Below, piece after piece: positions 6,909 to 13,804 of a stretch of 29,278 bases of DNA (positions within the stretch are counted from its first letter, which is position 1; each line of letters opens with the position of its first letter). Source of the stretch: Streptomyces sp. (GTDB lineage Bacteria; Actinomycetota; Actinomycetes; Streptomycetales; Streptomycetaceae); contig DOWQ01000015.1 in NCBI GenBank assembly GCA_003519485.1, positions 1 to 29,278 on the forward strand. The letters are read 5' to 3'. The notes beneath the pieces were generated by a model, which had not been told where the DNA came from, searched no databases, and saw nothing but the letters and a program-made list of their open reading frames with translations. A program made the translations under genes and the position numbers.

Positions 6909-7940
6909 ATGGCCCGGATTCGCACTATCAAGCCGGAGGCGTTCATCTCCGAGTCGCTCGCCGAGGTGAGCGTCAACGCCGAGCGGACCTTCTTCGGCCT
7001 GCTCACCCAGGCCGACGACCACGGCCGCTTCCGCGACAACCCGGCGATCATCAACGGCATGCTCTGGCCACTGCGCGCCGAGCACACCCCGGTACACGCC
7101 GAGGAAGACCTCCAGCAGCTCGCCTCCGCCGAGCTGATCTGCCGGTACACCGGCTGCGACGGTCGCCGCTACCTGCACGTAGTCACCTGGACCGCGCACC
7201 AGAAGATCGACAAACCCAGCCAGTCCCGACTGCCGAGCTGCCCGACGCACCACGCCCCGGACCGGTGCGGAGCCTGTAAGGGAACCTGCGGCGGCACCGA
7301 GCCCCGAGGCCGCGAGGCTTCGCAGAGCACTCCCCGAGGATCCGCAGAGGGCTCCCCGTGCACTGCCGAAGCCCTCGCCCGGCCCTCCAGCCCGCCCGCG
7401 ACGAAACCCGTACCCTGTGCCGCGAGTAGCGCAGGCAAGCAGGGCGCCCTGGACGGCGCTGTTGACGGGTCGCATCCGACGGCAGGGAAAGTCCCAGGTC
7501 AGAAGCGCGTCACCGAGGACTCCCCGAAGGGTCCTCGAGCCCTCCCCGAAGGCTCGGCGCCTGGATCTAGGATCCTGGATCTTGGATCTTCTAATCCTTC
7601 GGGGCACACAGCGCCCGCACCCACCACGTCAGCCCAGGAACTGATCGGCGAGTACGTCGCCGCGTGCTCCTCCCGGCCGCCAGGCAAGGTGCTCGGACAT
7701 CTGGGCAAGGAGATCAACCAACTTCTGGCCGAGGGCGTCGGCCCGGAGCACATCCGGGCAGGGCTGGAGCGCTTCCGAGCCAAGCCGATGCACCCGAGTG
7801 TCCTGGCCAGCCTCGTCAACGAGGCGATGAACACCGGGCCCGCTGGCTTGGGGCGGCCGGGATCCCGACCTACCGTGCCCGGTCACAAGGCGTGGACCAA
7901 CCCGGTCGACACTGCCGCCGCCTACGCCGAGGAGCTGTGA
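6909..7940 (+). CDS. Replication initiator / phage replisome-organiser-like protein
   Basis: A 343-residue protein beginning MARIRTIKPEAFISESLAEVSVNAERTFFGLL..., the usual N-terminal winged-helix opening of phage and plasmid replisome organisers (functional counterparts of lambda O and DnaD/DnaT). Residues about 1-100 are this domain. Residues 111-128 hold a Cys/His cluster (C-P-T-H-H...C-G-A-C-K-G-T-C) that could bind zinc. Residues 130-236 are a low-complexity Pro/Ser/Gly linker, and 237-343 form a second helical domain (AQELIGEYVAACSS...EINQLLAEGVGPEHIRAGLERFRAKPMHPSVLASLVNEAMN). The linker DNA carries tandem repeats and hairpins that look like an origin. The gene overlaps the next start by one base (TGATG), matching the initiator/helicase-loader pairing seen in phages. 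Confidence 0.8.
   Translation: MARIRTIKPEAFISESLAEVSVNAERTFFGLLTQADDHGRFRDNPAIINGMLWPLRAEHTPVHAEEDLQQLASAELICRYTGCDGRRYLHVVTWTAHQKIDKPSQSRLPSCPTHHAPDRCGACKGTCGGTEPRGREASQSTPRGSAEGSPCTAEALARPSSPPATKPVPCAASSAGKQGALDGAVDGSHPTAGKVPGQKRVTEDSPKGPRALPEGSAPGSRILDLGSSNPSGHTAPAPTTSAQELIGEYVAACSSRPPGKVLGHLGKEINQLLAEGVGPEHIRAGLERFRAKPMHPSVLASLVNEAMNTGPAGLGRPGSRPTVPGHKAWTNPVDTAAAYAEEL
7515..7556. repeat. Two adjacent CTCCCCGAAGG hairpins in the initiator gene linker
   Basis: Two consecutive 6-bp hairpins share the same loop sequence. GAGGAC (7515-7520) pairs with GTCCTC (7531-7536) around TCCCCGAAGG. CGAGCC (7536-7541) pairs with GGCTCG (7551-7556) around CTCCCCGAA. Related CTCCCCG copies lie at 7330 and 7352. 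They sit just before the 7-bp tandem repeats, and together they form a candidate origin region. Confidence 0.45.
7563..7590. repeat. Four tandem 7-bp GGATCNN repeats in the initiator gene; candidate origin iterons
   Basis: GGATC recurs exactly every 7 bp at 7563, 7570, 7577 and 7584 (units GGATCTA, GGATCCT, GGATCTT, GGATCTT) and is followed by a small AT-richer stretch (CTTCTAATCC). Seven is not a multiple of three, so protein repetition cannot explain the pattern. The location, inside the linker of a lambda-O-like gene, parallels the origin inside lambda gene O. It might also be a simple slippage-prone microsatellite. Confidence 0.45.
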
Positions 7941-8632
7941 TGCGCGACCGCGACCCCCAGCCCGTCGGCGAGCGCACCCTCGCCCGCCTCGCCAAGATCC
8001 TCGCTTCCCGGGGTGTCGATCCCGCCGCCGTGCCGGTGAACGACACTCCCGAGCCGGTCCTGGCCCTGGAGGCAGCCAGCGCCCGGATCCCGGTCCGCTA
8101 CCGCGAGGCGACAGCCGATCACCGCCAGGTCGCCGCATGGGCCCGCACCGTCGCCTCGGCAGCCGTCGCCCCGACCCAGCGCGCCCGCCGCCAAGTCGCC
8201 ACCGGCCCGTCGCTCCTGCTCGTTGGCGCCACCGGAACGGGCAAGACGCACCAGGCGTACGGCGCGATCCGCAGCCTGATCGCTACCGGCGTCGGCGTGC
8301 GATGGCAGGCCACCACGGCCGCCGACCTGTACGCGGACCTACGGCCCCGCCTCGGCCACGACCCCGAGCGGAAGCTGATGGATCTGGCCCGCTGCCCGCT
8401 GCTGATCCTGGACGACCTCGGCGCAGCCAAGAGCAGCGAGTGGACCGAGGAGCTGACGTACCGGCTGATCAACCGCCGATACAACGAGATGCTCCCGACC
8501 CTGATCACCACCAACTTGGCGATCAGCGACCTGCGCGGCGCCGTCGGCGACCGCGTCGCCTCCCGGCTGGCGGAGATGACTGAGCGGGTCGTGCTGACCG
8601 GCGCGGACCGCAGACGCCGCAACGCTGCCTGA
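7940..8632 (+). CDS. DnaC/IstB-like AAA+ ATPase, probable helicase loader
   Basis: A 230-residue ATP-binding protein. Walker A is GATGTGKT (residues 96-103), Walker B is LLILDDLG (154-161), a sensor-1-like ITTNLA follows at 189-194, and an arginine-rich end with GDRVASRLAEM fits the DnaC/IstB-like AAA+ fold. Such proteins load the replicative DnaB helicase at an origin marked by an initiator. The start is taken as the ATG that overlaps the initiator stop (TGATG); the longer frame from 7664 is a shadow of the upstream gene. Pairing with the initiator immediately upstream supports a replication role rather than a transposition role, since no IS21-type transposase is nearby. Confidence 0.85.
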   Translation: MRDRDPQPVGERTLARLAKILASRGVDPAAVPVNDTPEPVLALEAASARIPVRYREATADHRQVAAWARTVASAAVAPTQRARRQVATGPSLLLVGATGTGKTHQAYGAIRSLIATGVGVRWQATTAADLYADLRPRLGHDPERKLMDLARCPLLILDDLGAAKSSEWTEELTYRLINRRYNEMLPTLITTNLAISDLRGAVGDRVASRLAEMTERVVLTGADRRRRNAA

Positions 8633-8743
8633 TCTTCCAGGCCACACCACAGGGCCTGCGTCCTCGACCGCAGCTCCTGCATGCTCCCGACCATGCGCAC
8701 CCCTCCGCCGACCCCGGCGCGCGGAGGGCGATCGGAGAACCCC

Positions 8744-9298
8744 ATGACCACGACCGCCAGGACCCCTGACCCACGCACGCTCGGCGACCACACCTGGCAG
8801 GGCCGAGCCGCCTGCCGCTCCACCGAAGCACGCCAAGTCGATCCCGAGTTGTTCTTCCCCGAGCCCGACGAGATGGACCTCATAAACGCGGCCAAGACGC
8901 TGTGCGCGCAGTGCCCCGTCCGCCCGACTTGCCTGGACGCCGCCCTCGAGAACGGCGACCGCGACGGCATCCGGGGCGGAATGACCGAAGAGGAGCGCGA
9001 ACCCCTGCACCGCAATCTTCCGCACCGCCTCGACTACTCCCGGGTCAACGCGGCCATCGCCGGGCGCGACATCCACCTCACCGACGCCGAACGGCGCGCC
9101 GTCGTCCGCGCCGCCTACGCCGCCGACACCCCCGCCAGCCGCCTCGCCTGGATCCTGAAGATCACCGAAGAGCACGCCGACAAGCTCTACCGCCGCGCCC
9201 GCCGCGAGATCCGCAACCGGACCCTGGCCAAGACCGAATCCCTCGCGACACCCAAGCCGAAGACCCCGACCCGCGACGCACTGCGAGCGGCAGCGTGA
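8744..9298 (+). CDS. WhiB-family iron-sulfur regulator with a C-terminal extension
   Basis: A 184-residue protein. Residues about 18-90 form a WhiB domain with the four cluster-binding cysteines C24, C54, C57 and C63 (AQCPVRPTC) and a GIRGGMTEEER turn. Classical Wbl proteins are about 80-130 residues. Here about 95 extra residues follow, including a helical, possibly HTH-like segment (ASRLAWILKITEEHADKLYRRARREIRNR) and a basic tail. The ATG at 8744 has GGAG upstream; an earlier in-frame start at 8681 has no such site. The 111-bp gap before it contains a weak CAGGCC/GGCCTG hairpin (8638-8658). The stop overlaps the next gene's GTG. Element-borne Wbl proteins are known from actinophages and plasmids; it probably regulates element or host genes through sigma factor contact. 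Confidence 0.88.
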   Translation: MTTTARTPDPRTLGDHTWQGRAACRSTEARQVDPELFFPEPDEMDLINAAKTLCAQCPVRPTCLDAALENGDRDGIRGGMTEEEREPLHRNLPHRLDYSRVNAAIAGRDIHLTDAERRAVVRAAYAADTPASRLAWILKITEEHADKLYRRARREIRNRTLAKTESLATPKPKTPTRDALRAAA

Positions 9299-10350
9299 GC
9301 CTGGCCGCGCCGATGCCGGCGCGAGTCACACGATGGGACAGGGCCACCATCGTCGCCCTCGGAGGAGCGGGATGTGCCCTGTCGTACGACGCCCTCCAGC
9401 AGATGGCCACCGCCATCCATGTCCGCGGTCTCCTGACCTACCTCTTCCCCTTGGTGATCGACGGATTCATCGCCTACGGGGTACGCGCCCTGGTGGTCCT
9501 GCGCGATGCCAGCTTCTGGTCCCGCCTGTACGTCTGGATCCTCTTCGGCACCGCCACCTCCGCCAGCATCTGGGCCAACGCCCTGCACGCCGTGCGCCTC
9601 AACCAACAAGCCGGAATGGACACCGGGCTACGGCTCGGCGACGGCACGGTCGGCATCCTGTCCACCCTCGCCCCACTCGCCCTCGCCGGGGCGGTCCACC
9701 TGTACATCCTCATCGCCCGCCGGGTCGCCGAGACCTCTGTTCCCGGTCACCTCGGGCAGCCGGAGACATCCGGTCACTTCTCCGACCGGATCACGGCTGG
9801 CCGGTCGGAGAGCCTCGGTCAGTCGGCCAAGGCGGCGGGCCAGGTCAGTCCCGGACACCAGCCCACCGCGCTGCCCAGGACACCCGGCCAGGACAGCCAC
9901 GAGGAGGGCCCGCAACCGGCCACACGTGGCCAAGGTGTCCGGACACGCGCCAACCGGAACGGGTCCGGACAGGCCGACGGTCAGCTGACAGCTCCGTCCC
10001 TGTCGACGGTCGACACGGCAGTCCAGGCCGCTGATCAGCGCGGACAGTCGCTGAGACCCAATCCGGTCATGCGATCGCACCTCACCAAGCCCCGGTCCAC
10101 CGAGCCGGAGATCTCCCCTGACACCTCCTCGGAGACCTCAGGCAGCGGCGGCCCGGAGACTGAGCCGGTCACCGACGAACTGCTGCTGATCGCCCGCCAT
10201 GCGGTCACCGCCACCGGCAAGGCCACGCGCGCGGTCGTCGCTGATGCCATCCGGGGGCAGGGCCTCCCGCTGTCCAACGCCCGGCTGACCGAGCTGATGC
10301 AGCACCTCCGGAACGAGACCGGACCGCCCACCCGGTCCAAAGCCGTCTGA
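9295..10350 (+). CDS. DUF2637 membrane protein (transfer/spread-protein-like)
   Basis: A 351-residue protein whose GTG start overlaps the WhiB gene stop (GTGA). Four transmembrane helices occupy residues about 15-150 (ATIVALGGAGCALSYDALQQ, LTYLFPLVIDGFIAYGVRALV, LYVWILFGTATSASIWANAL, VGILSTLAPLALAGAVHLYIL), matching the DUF2637 pattern common on Streptomyces plasmids and integrative elements. A long polar Ser/Pro/Gly linker follows, then a short helical C-terminal domain (TDELLLIARHAVTATGKATRAVVADAIRGQGLPLSNARLTELMQHL) that looks like a DNA-binding helix-turn-helix. Proteins of this type are thought to help plasmid spread through mycelium; that function is inferred from family context. An alternative start is the ATG at 9313. 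Confidence 0.8.
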   Translation: MSLAAPMPARVTRWDRATIVALGGAGCALSYDALQQMATAIHVRGLLTYLFPLVIDGFIAYGVRALVVLRDASFWSRLYVWILFGTATSASIWANALHAVRLNQQAGMDTGLRLGDGTVGILSTLAPLALAGAVHLYILIARRVAETSVPGHLGQPETSGHFSDRITAGRSESLGQSAKAAGQVSPGHQPTALPRTPGQDSHEEGPQPATRGQGVRTRANRNGSGQADGQLTAPSLSTVDTAVQAADQRGQSLRPNPVMRSHLTKPRSTEPEISPDTSSETSGSGGPETEPVTDELLLIARHAVTATGKATRAVVADAIRGQGLPLSNARLTELMQHLRNETGPPTRSKAV

Positions 10351-10367
10351 CTGGCCGTGCCCATAGA

Positions 10368-10402
10368 GCGGGTGACCCGGTCACACCGGCCGGGTCACCC
10401 GC
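10368..10402. terminator. Perfect 13-bp inverted repeat after the DUF2637 gene
   Basis: GCGGGTGACCCGG at 10368-10380 pairs perfectly with CCGGGTCACCCGC at 10390-10402 across a 9-nt loop, beginning 17 bp after the DUF2637 stop. No U-tract follows, as is usual in streptomycete terminators. It could instead be an operator or part of the transfer origin region, since mobilization genes follow. Confidence 0.5.
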
Positions 10403-10447
10403 CCGACAACACCATCACCGATTTCCTTCCGCACCGGAGACGCCCGT

Positions 10448-10669
10448 ATGCGCACCACACCTGCCACCGCCGCCGAAGCCGATGCCTGGATCACCGTCCT
10501 GCACACTCGCGGACACCTTCACCGTGCCGAGCGCGGTCCGGACGGGACCTGGACCGTCCAACGCACTCGCCGAAGCCGGCCTCGAACCCTCCACCACCCG
10601 GTCTTCGCGATGGACTTCGTCGCCGAAGTGCTCCTCGACGTACGCCACGTCGCGGAGACAAGCCGATGA
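10448..10669 (+). CDS. Small hypothetical protein upstream of mobC
   Basis: A 73-residue protein, MRTTPATAAEADAWITVLHTRG..., with GGAG about 9 nt before the ATG. The composition is natural and the C-terminus (FAMDFVAEVLLDVRHVAETSR) looks helical. Its stop overlaps the first possible mobC start (ATGA). I do not recognise a family. Its position suggests an accessory relaxosome or regulatory protein, but nothing in the sequence proves it. Confidence 0.6.
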   Translation: MRTTPATAAEADAWITVLHTRGHLHRAERGPDGTWTVQRTRRSRPRTLHHPVFAMDFVAEVLLDVRHVAETSR

Positions 10670-11286
10670 CGACCGCCGACTCGGCGAGTACCACCCCTGG
10701 ACCACAGCGTGAAGACTCCGCAACCACCAGCGCAGCAAGCTGTAGCTTCCGAAACTCCTCCGCTGCCACGGGCTGCGGAGGAGTTTCGGAAGCGCATGCC
10801 CCCGCTCCAGAAGGGGCGGGGGAGGCCCGGCACCAGGGGGTGCCGGGCTCCGGGGCTGCGACCGGCGGATCGCAACCCGGGGGAGAAGAAGACACGCTCG
10901 CCGCGCCGCGTACGCGCCCCCGCCTGCGCCAGAGCGTGCACCGCGACCAAGTCCGCAGCGTCCGTCTGACCCGAGACGAACTCGAGACCGTGAAGCGGGC
11001 CGCCGAAGCCGTCGGCCTGAGGACCGCCGGGTTTCTCGCCGACGCCGCGGTCGCAGTTGCCCAGGCGCAAGACGGTCCCCAGACATGGCTGTTGGACCAG
11101 CGCGGGCGGGTGGAAGCGCTGATGGCCGCCAGCACCCAGCTTGCCCGAGCCGGCAACAACCTCAACCAGGTCGCCCGCGTTCTCAACTCCGGTGGTCAGG
11201 CTGACTACGCGGACGAGGCGGTCACCCGTGTCCTGCGCGCCGCCGCCCGCATCGAAGCCGCCGCAATCGAAATGGCGAGGCGCTGA
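10666..11286 (+). CDS. mobC: MobC-like relaxosome accessory protein
   Basis: Up to 206 residues. The conserved part begins near residue 95: a ribbon-helix-helix-like segment RSVRLTRDELETVKRAAEAVGLRTAGFLADAAV, then the MobC signature NNLNQVARVLNSGG at 164-177 and a helical end. MobC proteins bind oriT and help the relaxase melt and nick it. The ATG at 10666 overlaps the upstream stop. However, the N-terminal 90 residues are low-complexity and their DNA is filled with strong inverted repeats, so the true start may be the GTG at 10840 or 10936. It sits 3 bp upstream of the relaxase gene. The domain call is firm; the start is uncertain. Confidence 0.82.
   Translation: MTTADSASTTPGPQREDSATTSAASCSFRNSSAATGCGGVSEAHAPAPEGAGEARHQGVPGSGAATGGSQPGGEEDTLAAPRTRPRLRQSVHRDQVRSVRLTRDELETVKRAAEAVGLRTAGFLADAAVAVAQAQDGPQTWLLDQRGRVEALMAASTQLARAGNNLNQVARVLNSGGQADYADEAVTRVLRAAARIEAAAIEMARR
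10745..10793. other. Candidate oriT: perfect 19-bp inverted repeat
   Basis: GCTTCCGAAACTCCTCCGC (10745-10763) and GCGGAGGAGTTTCGGAAGC (10775-10793) are perfect inverted copies around an 11-nt loop (TGCCACGGGCT). It lies at the 5' edge of mobC and just upstream of the relaxase gene, the usual place for a transfer origin. The arm length is well beyond chance, and the sequence is unusually A/T-containing for its surroundings. The nic site cannot be assigned from sequence. Confidence 0.6.
10799..10848. repeat. Secondary hairpins beside the candidate oriT
   Basis: CCCCCGC (10799-10805) pairs with GCGGGGG (10816-10822). GCCCGGCACC (10825-10834) pairs perfectly with GGTGCCGGGC (10839-10848) around a 4-nt loop. 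They follow the 19-bp repeat directly and may form part of the same transfer origin or control mobC/relaxase expression. Confidence 0.45.
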
Positions 11287-11289
11287 AGC

Positions 11290-13038
11290 GTGGTCCCCGA
11301 CATCTCCACCGGCGACCGTACGTACGGACTGCTGAACTATCTTTACGGGCCCGGCCGCAGGGACGAACACATCACCCCGCACCTCGTTGCGTCCTGGATG
11401 TCGGAACTCGCCCCTGACCCCGGCCGTGATCTGGCCGCCACCCTCAAGCAGCTCACCGATCGGCTCGACCTCCCCGTCATCGCGCTGCCGAAGAACCGCC
11501 GCCCGGCAAAGCACGTCTGGCACTGCCCCGTACGGACCGCCCCCGGGGACCAGCACCTCACCGACGCCGAATGGGCCGAGGTCGCCCGCCGCATCGTCCA
11601 TGCAACGGGCATCGCCGAAGACGGCGACGAGAAGGCATGCCGCTGGGTCGCCGTACGCCATGCCGACGACCACATCCATCTCGTCGCCACCCTCGTCCGC
11701 GAAGACGGCCGACGGCCGCGCCGCCACGAGGACGGGATTCGCGCCCAGGCCGAATGCCGAAAGCTCGAAGCCGAGTTCGGCCTGCAGACCCTCAACAGCG
11801 GAGATCGCACCGCAGCCCAGCGCCCGACCAGCGCTGAACGCTCGAAAGCCGAACGCGCCGGTCGTACCCAGCCACCGCGTGAAACCCTGCGCACATCCGT
11901 CCGCCAGGCTCTGGCCGGTGCCGCCGACGAGGACGAGTTCTTCCGACGTCTCGCCGAGGCCGGCCTTCGTGTCGAGAAGCGCCTCGCTCCCTCCGGCGAC
12001 ACCCTCGGATACAAGGTCGCCCTTCCCGGAGATCGCAACCGTGACGGCCAGCCGGTCTGGTTCTCCGGCTCCAAGCTCGCCCCGGATCTCTCCCTGCCCA
12101 AGATCCGGCAACGCCTTGAGGCCGGAACAGCCGACGAGGAGCCATCCCCCGACCAGCGCCCTGGCGAACGAGCAGCCCGTCCGGCTGGTGCACGACGCGA
12201 CGCCACGCACGCCGCCGAGCGGGCGGTCACTGCCCTCGGCGGAGACGACGACGAAGGCGCAGCCGCACAACTCGTCGGTGTCGGCGAGCTGCTCGACGCC
12301 GTCGCCCAGACCTCCGCTGCCTCCACTCGCAAGGAACTGATCGAGGCCGCCCGCTCCTTCGAGCGAGCGACGCGCTCCCACACCCGCGGCGAACATTCCG
12401 ACAACCGCGCCATTCGCTCCGCAGCGCGCGGCATCGTCCGCGCCGGGAACGCTCTCGGCAAGGGCGAGGACGGGGGCACCACCGCGATGCTCCTGTCCAC
12501 CATGGTCCTGGTCACCATCGCCGCAGTCCGCTGGCACTCCGCCCGCGGTCACGCCCAGCAGGCTGCCGCCGCCCGACAAGCCGCTCACCACTTGCGGACC
12601 GCCTACCGGTCCGCCGCCGCAGCACCCATGAACGCGATGCGTGAGCACGGCTGCCGCCTTCCCGAATCCGTACGACACCGGCACGCCAGCACCGTCGAAG
12701 TCGCGATCCCCGGCCAAGCCGACCAGCTGCTCCGCGAGCCGGGCTGGGACGCTCTCGCCGCCTCTCTCGACCAGGCCGAGCGCGCAGGACACGACCCTGC
12801 GACTCTCCTCAAGACGGCGATCGAGTGGCGGGAGCTGGACACTGCCGACAGCGCTACCGATGTACTGGTCTGGCGGCTCCGGCGGCTCGGCAAACTACCC
12901 GCCACCACCGATTCACCCCGAGCACAGGAGGACTCGCGCCCCACGAAGAAGCAGTCCCGAACCCCGAACTCGCAGACCGTCGACCCAGCGTCCCGAACCA
13001 GCTCTCCGGACCCACGCCGACGGGGCGCGAGGCGCTGA
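11290..13038 (+). CDS. Relaxase / mobilization nuclease (MOBP-like), with a C-terminal membrane segment
   Basis: A 582-residue protein that would nick oriT and lead the single strand in transfer. The N-terminus has candidate catalytic tyrosines in GDRTYGLLNYLYGPGR (Y12, Y17, Y19). The metal-binding histidine triad region is RWVAVRHADDHIHLVATL (HADDHIH at residues 124-130), with KHVWHCPVR before it. The middle is basic and helical (ERSKAERAGRTQPPRETLRTSVRQAL). Near residues 396-416 a hydrophobic stretch (TTAMLLSTMVLVTIAAVRW) suggests one membrane helix, followed by a long coiled region. The GTG start lies 3 bp after the mobC stop. No coupling protein or secretion channel is encoded nearby, so transfer would depend on a helper. 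The MOBP assignment is by motif only. Confidence 0.88.
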   Translation: MVPDISTGDRTYGLLNYLYGPGRRDEHITPHLVASWMSELAPDPGRDLAATLKQLTDRLDLPVIALPKNRRPAKHVWHCPVRTAPGDQHLTDAEWAEVARRIVHATGIAEDGDEKACRWVAVRHADDHIHLVATLVREDGRRPRRHEDGIRAQAECRKLEAEFGLQTLNSGDRTAAQRPTSAERSKAERAGRTQPPRETLRTSVRQALAGAADEDEFFRRLAEAGLRVEKRLAPSGDTLGYKVALPGDRNRDGQPVWFSGSKLAPDLSLPKIRQRLEAGTADEEPSPDQRPGERAARPAGARRDATHAAERAVTALGGDDDEGAAAQLVGVGELLDAVAQTSAASTRKELIEAARSFERATRSHTRGEHSDNRAIRSAARGIVRAGNALGKGEDGGTTAMLLSTMVLVTIAAVRWHSARGHAQQAAAARQAAHHLRTAYRSAAAAPMNAMREHGCRLPESVRHRHASTVEVAIPGQADQLLREPGWDALAASLDQAERAGHDPATLLKTAIEWRELDTADSATDVLVWRLRRLGKLPATTDSPRAQEDSRPTKKQSRTPNSQTVDPASRTSSPDPRRRGARR

Positions 13039-13068
13039 CCAGCGAGACAAAGGACTGGACACCCTCAG

Positions 13069-13086
13069 TTAGGGCTGTTAGGGCTG
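13069..13086. repeat. Tandem 9-bp repeat upstream of the zinc-ribbon gene
   Basis: TTAGGGCTG occurs twice in direct tandem between the relaxase stop and the next start. It may be an operator or part of a promoter; nothing else supports a function. Confidence 0.3.
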
Positions 13087-13114
13087 ATTGGACAGCGAAC
13101 AGGAGATGACGCGG

Positions 13115-13516
13115 ATGCTCAGCCGAGACCTTCAGTCCCAGAGAACCGTCCACCCGGCATCGGCGCCGGGCGACGACCCACTGCAGCGGCTGCAGGAGGA
13201 GACGCAGCCGTCGGGCGGCGACGTCCGGTTGCGCGCCACCACGCACCCCGAGGAGATCGTCATCACCGGGATCACCCTCATGTGCCCGCAGTGCGGCGCT
13301 CGTCGGGATTGGATGGTGATCTGCGACCACAACGAGATCAGCATCCGTTGCCGCTGCGCGCACCAGTGGATCGAGCCCGAACTGACCCGCGCAGACTACG
13401 AGGCGGTGATCGACATCGGAGGCCAGGACTACCCGAGCCTGGAAGCCGCAGCCCAGGCCGCGGGGTACGACGGCACCCTGGCCGGCACATACCTCGCCGT
13501 GCCCCGGGCCGAGTAG
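13115..13516 (+). CDS. Small zinc-ribbon-like protein, last gene of the element operon
   Basis: A 133-residue protein. CPQC at residues 57-60 and CRC at 79-81 frame a short beta-rich segment (GARRDWMVICDHNEISIR), consistent with a four-cysteine zinc ribbon. The C-terminal part (YEAVIDIGGQDYPSLEAAAQAAGYDGTLAGTYLAV) looks like a small alpha/beta unit. AGGAG at 13101-13105 is spaced correctly for the ATG at 13115, which I prefer to the ATG at 13106 (too close) or the TTG at 13088. It follows the relaxase by 76 bp and is closed by a strong terminator. No family or function is recognised. Confidence 0.65.
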   Translation: MLSRDLQSQRTVHPASAPGDDPLQRLQEETQPSGGDVRLRATTHPEEIVITGITLMCPQCGARRDWMVICDHNEISIRCRCAHQWIEPELTRADYEAVIDIGGQDYPSLEAAAQAAGYDGTLAGTYLAVPRAE

Positions 13517-13641
13517 TCCCTCGTCTGGCGGATACAGACGGGCCTGGTCTCAAGAGCCTGGCCTTCCGCTTCGCAGGCCCAGCAACTCCTGCCATCCCCG
13601 TCCGCCCGCACACCGTGCAGCACCTCCGCGTCGGCACGCCG

Positions 13642-13672
13642 AGAGGGCTGCCCGATCCGGGGGCAGCCCTCT
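13642..13672. terminator. Strong hairpin terminator, 12-bp perfect stem
   Basis: AGAGGGCTGCCC (13642-13653) pairs perfectly with GGGCAGCCCTCT (13661-13672) around a 7-nt loop. It lies between two convergent transcription units and probably ends the element operon. It may also stop leftward transcription from the HEPN/Toprim gene. Confidence 0.75.
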
Positions 13673-13804
13673 GCGTACGGGTGAAGCGGTGTGCGTCAGA
13701 CACCGGTGGCTTCGTTCACTTCACATGTGTCCTTGGACAGCGAAGCAGTCGTGTGCAGGGTACTGATCTGGGGCGTCTAGGTTGAATGTCAACGAGAGGG
13801 TCGT

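Larger units (their letters stand above)
6207..13672 (+). mobile_element. Integrated mobilizable element core (replication plus MobC/relaxase); boundaries unknown
   Basis: The plus-strand block holds a replication initiator, a helicase-loader-like ATPase, a WhiB-like regulator, a DUF2637 membrane protein, MobC, a relaxase and two hairpin-rich sites that resemble an origin and an oriT. It ends at a strong terminator. This combination marks a plasmid-like or integrative mobilizable element. I found no integrase, excisionase, TraB/FtsK-like translocase or type IV secretion gene, and no tRNA or matching direct repeats at its ends. The limits given are those of the visible functional block, not of att sites. 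The minus-strand XRE-ImmA-P450 module may belong to it. Confidence 0.6.

Noticed and set aside
7664..7939. N-terminal extension of the DnaC-like gene
   Set aside because: It is an out-of-frame reading of the initiator gene. The ATG at 7940 overlaps the initiator stop and begins the protein-like sequence.
8638..8658. CAGGCC/GGCCTG hairpin after the DnaC-like gene
   Set aside because: A 6-bp stem with a 9-nt loop is too weak in DNA of this GC content to call a terminator.
8902..9294. N-terminal extension of the DUF2637 gene
   Set aside because: It overlaps the WhiB-like gene in another frame and is Arg/Pro-rich. The GTGA overlap gives a better start.
10519..12792. A 757-codon minus-strand frame opposite mobC and the relaxase gene
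   Set aside because: It is the antisense shadow produced by GC-biased third positions. Its composition is Gly/Val/Ala-rich with no domains, and the plus strand encodes recognisable MobC and relaxase motifs.
13517..13804. Possible attachment site or tRNA at the right end of the element
   Set aside because: I looked for a tRNA-like cloverleaf and for a repeat shared with 2040-2620 or 6183-6580 and found none by eye. Only the terminator is supported.
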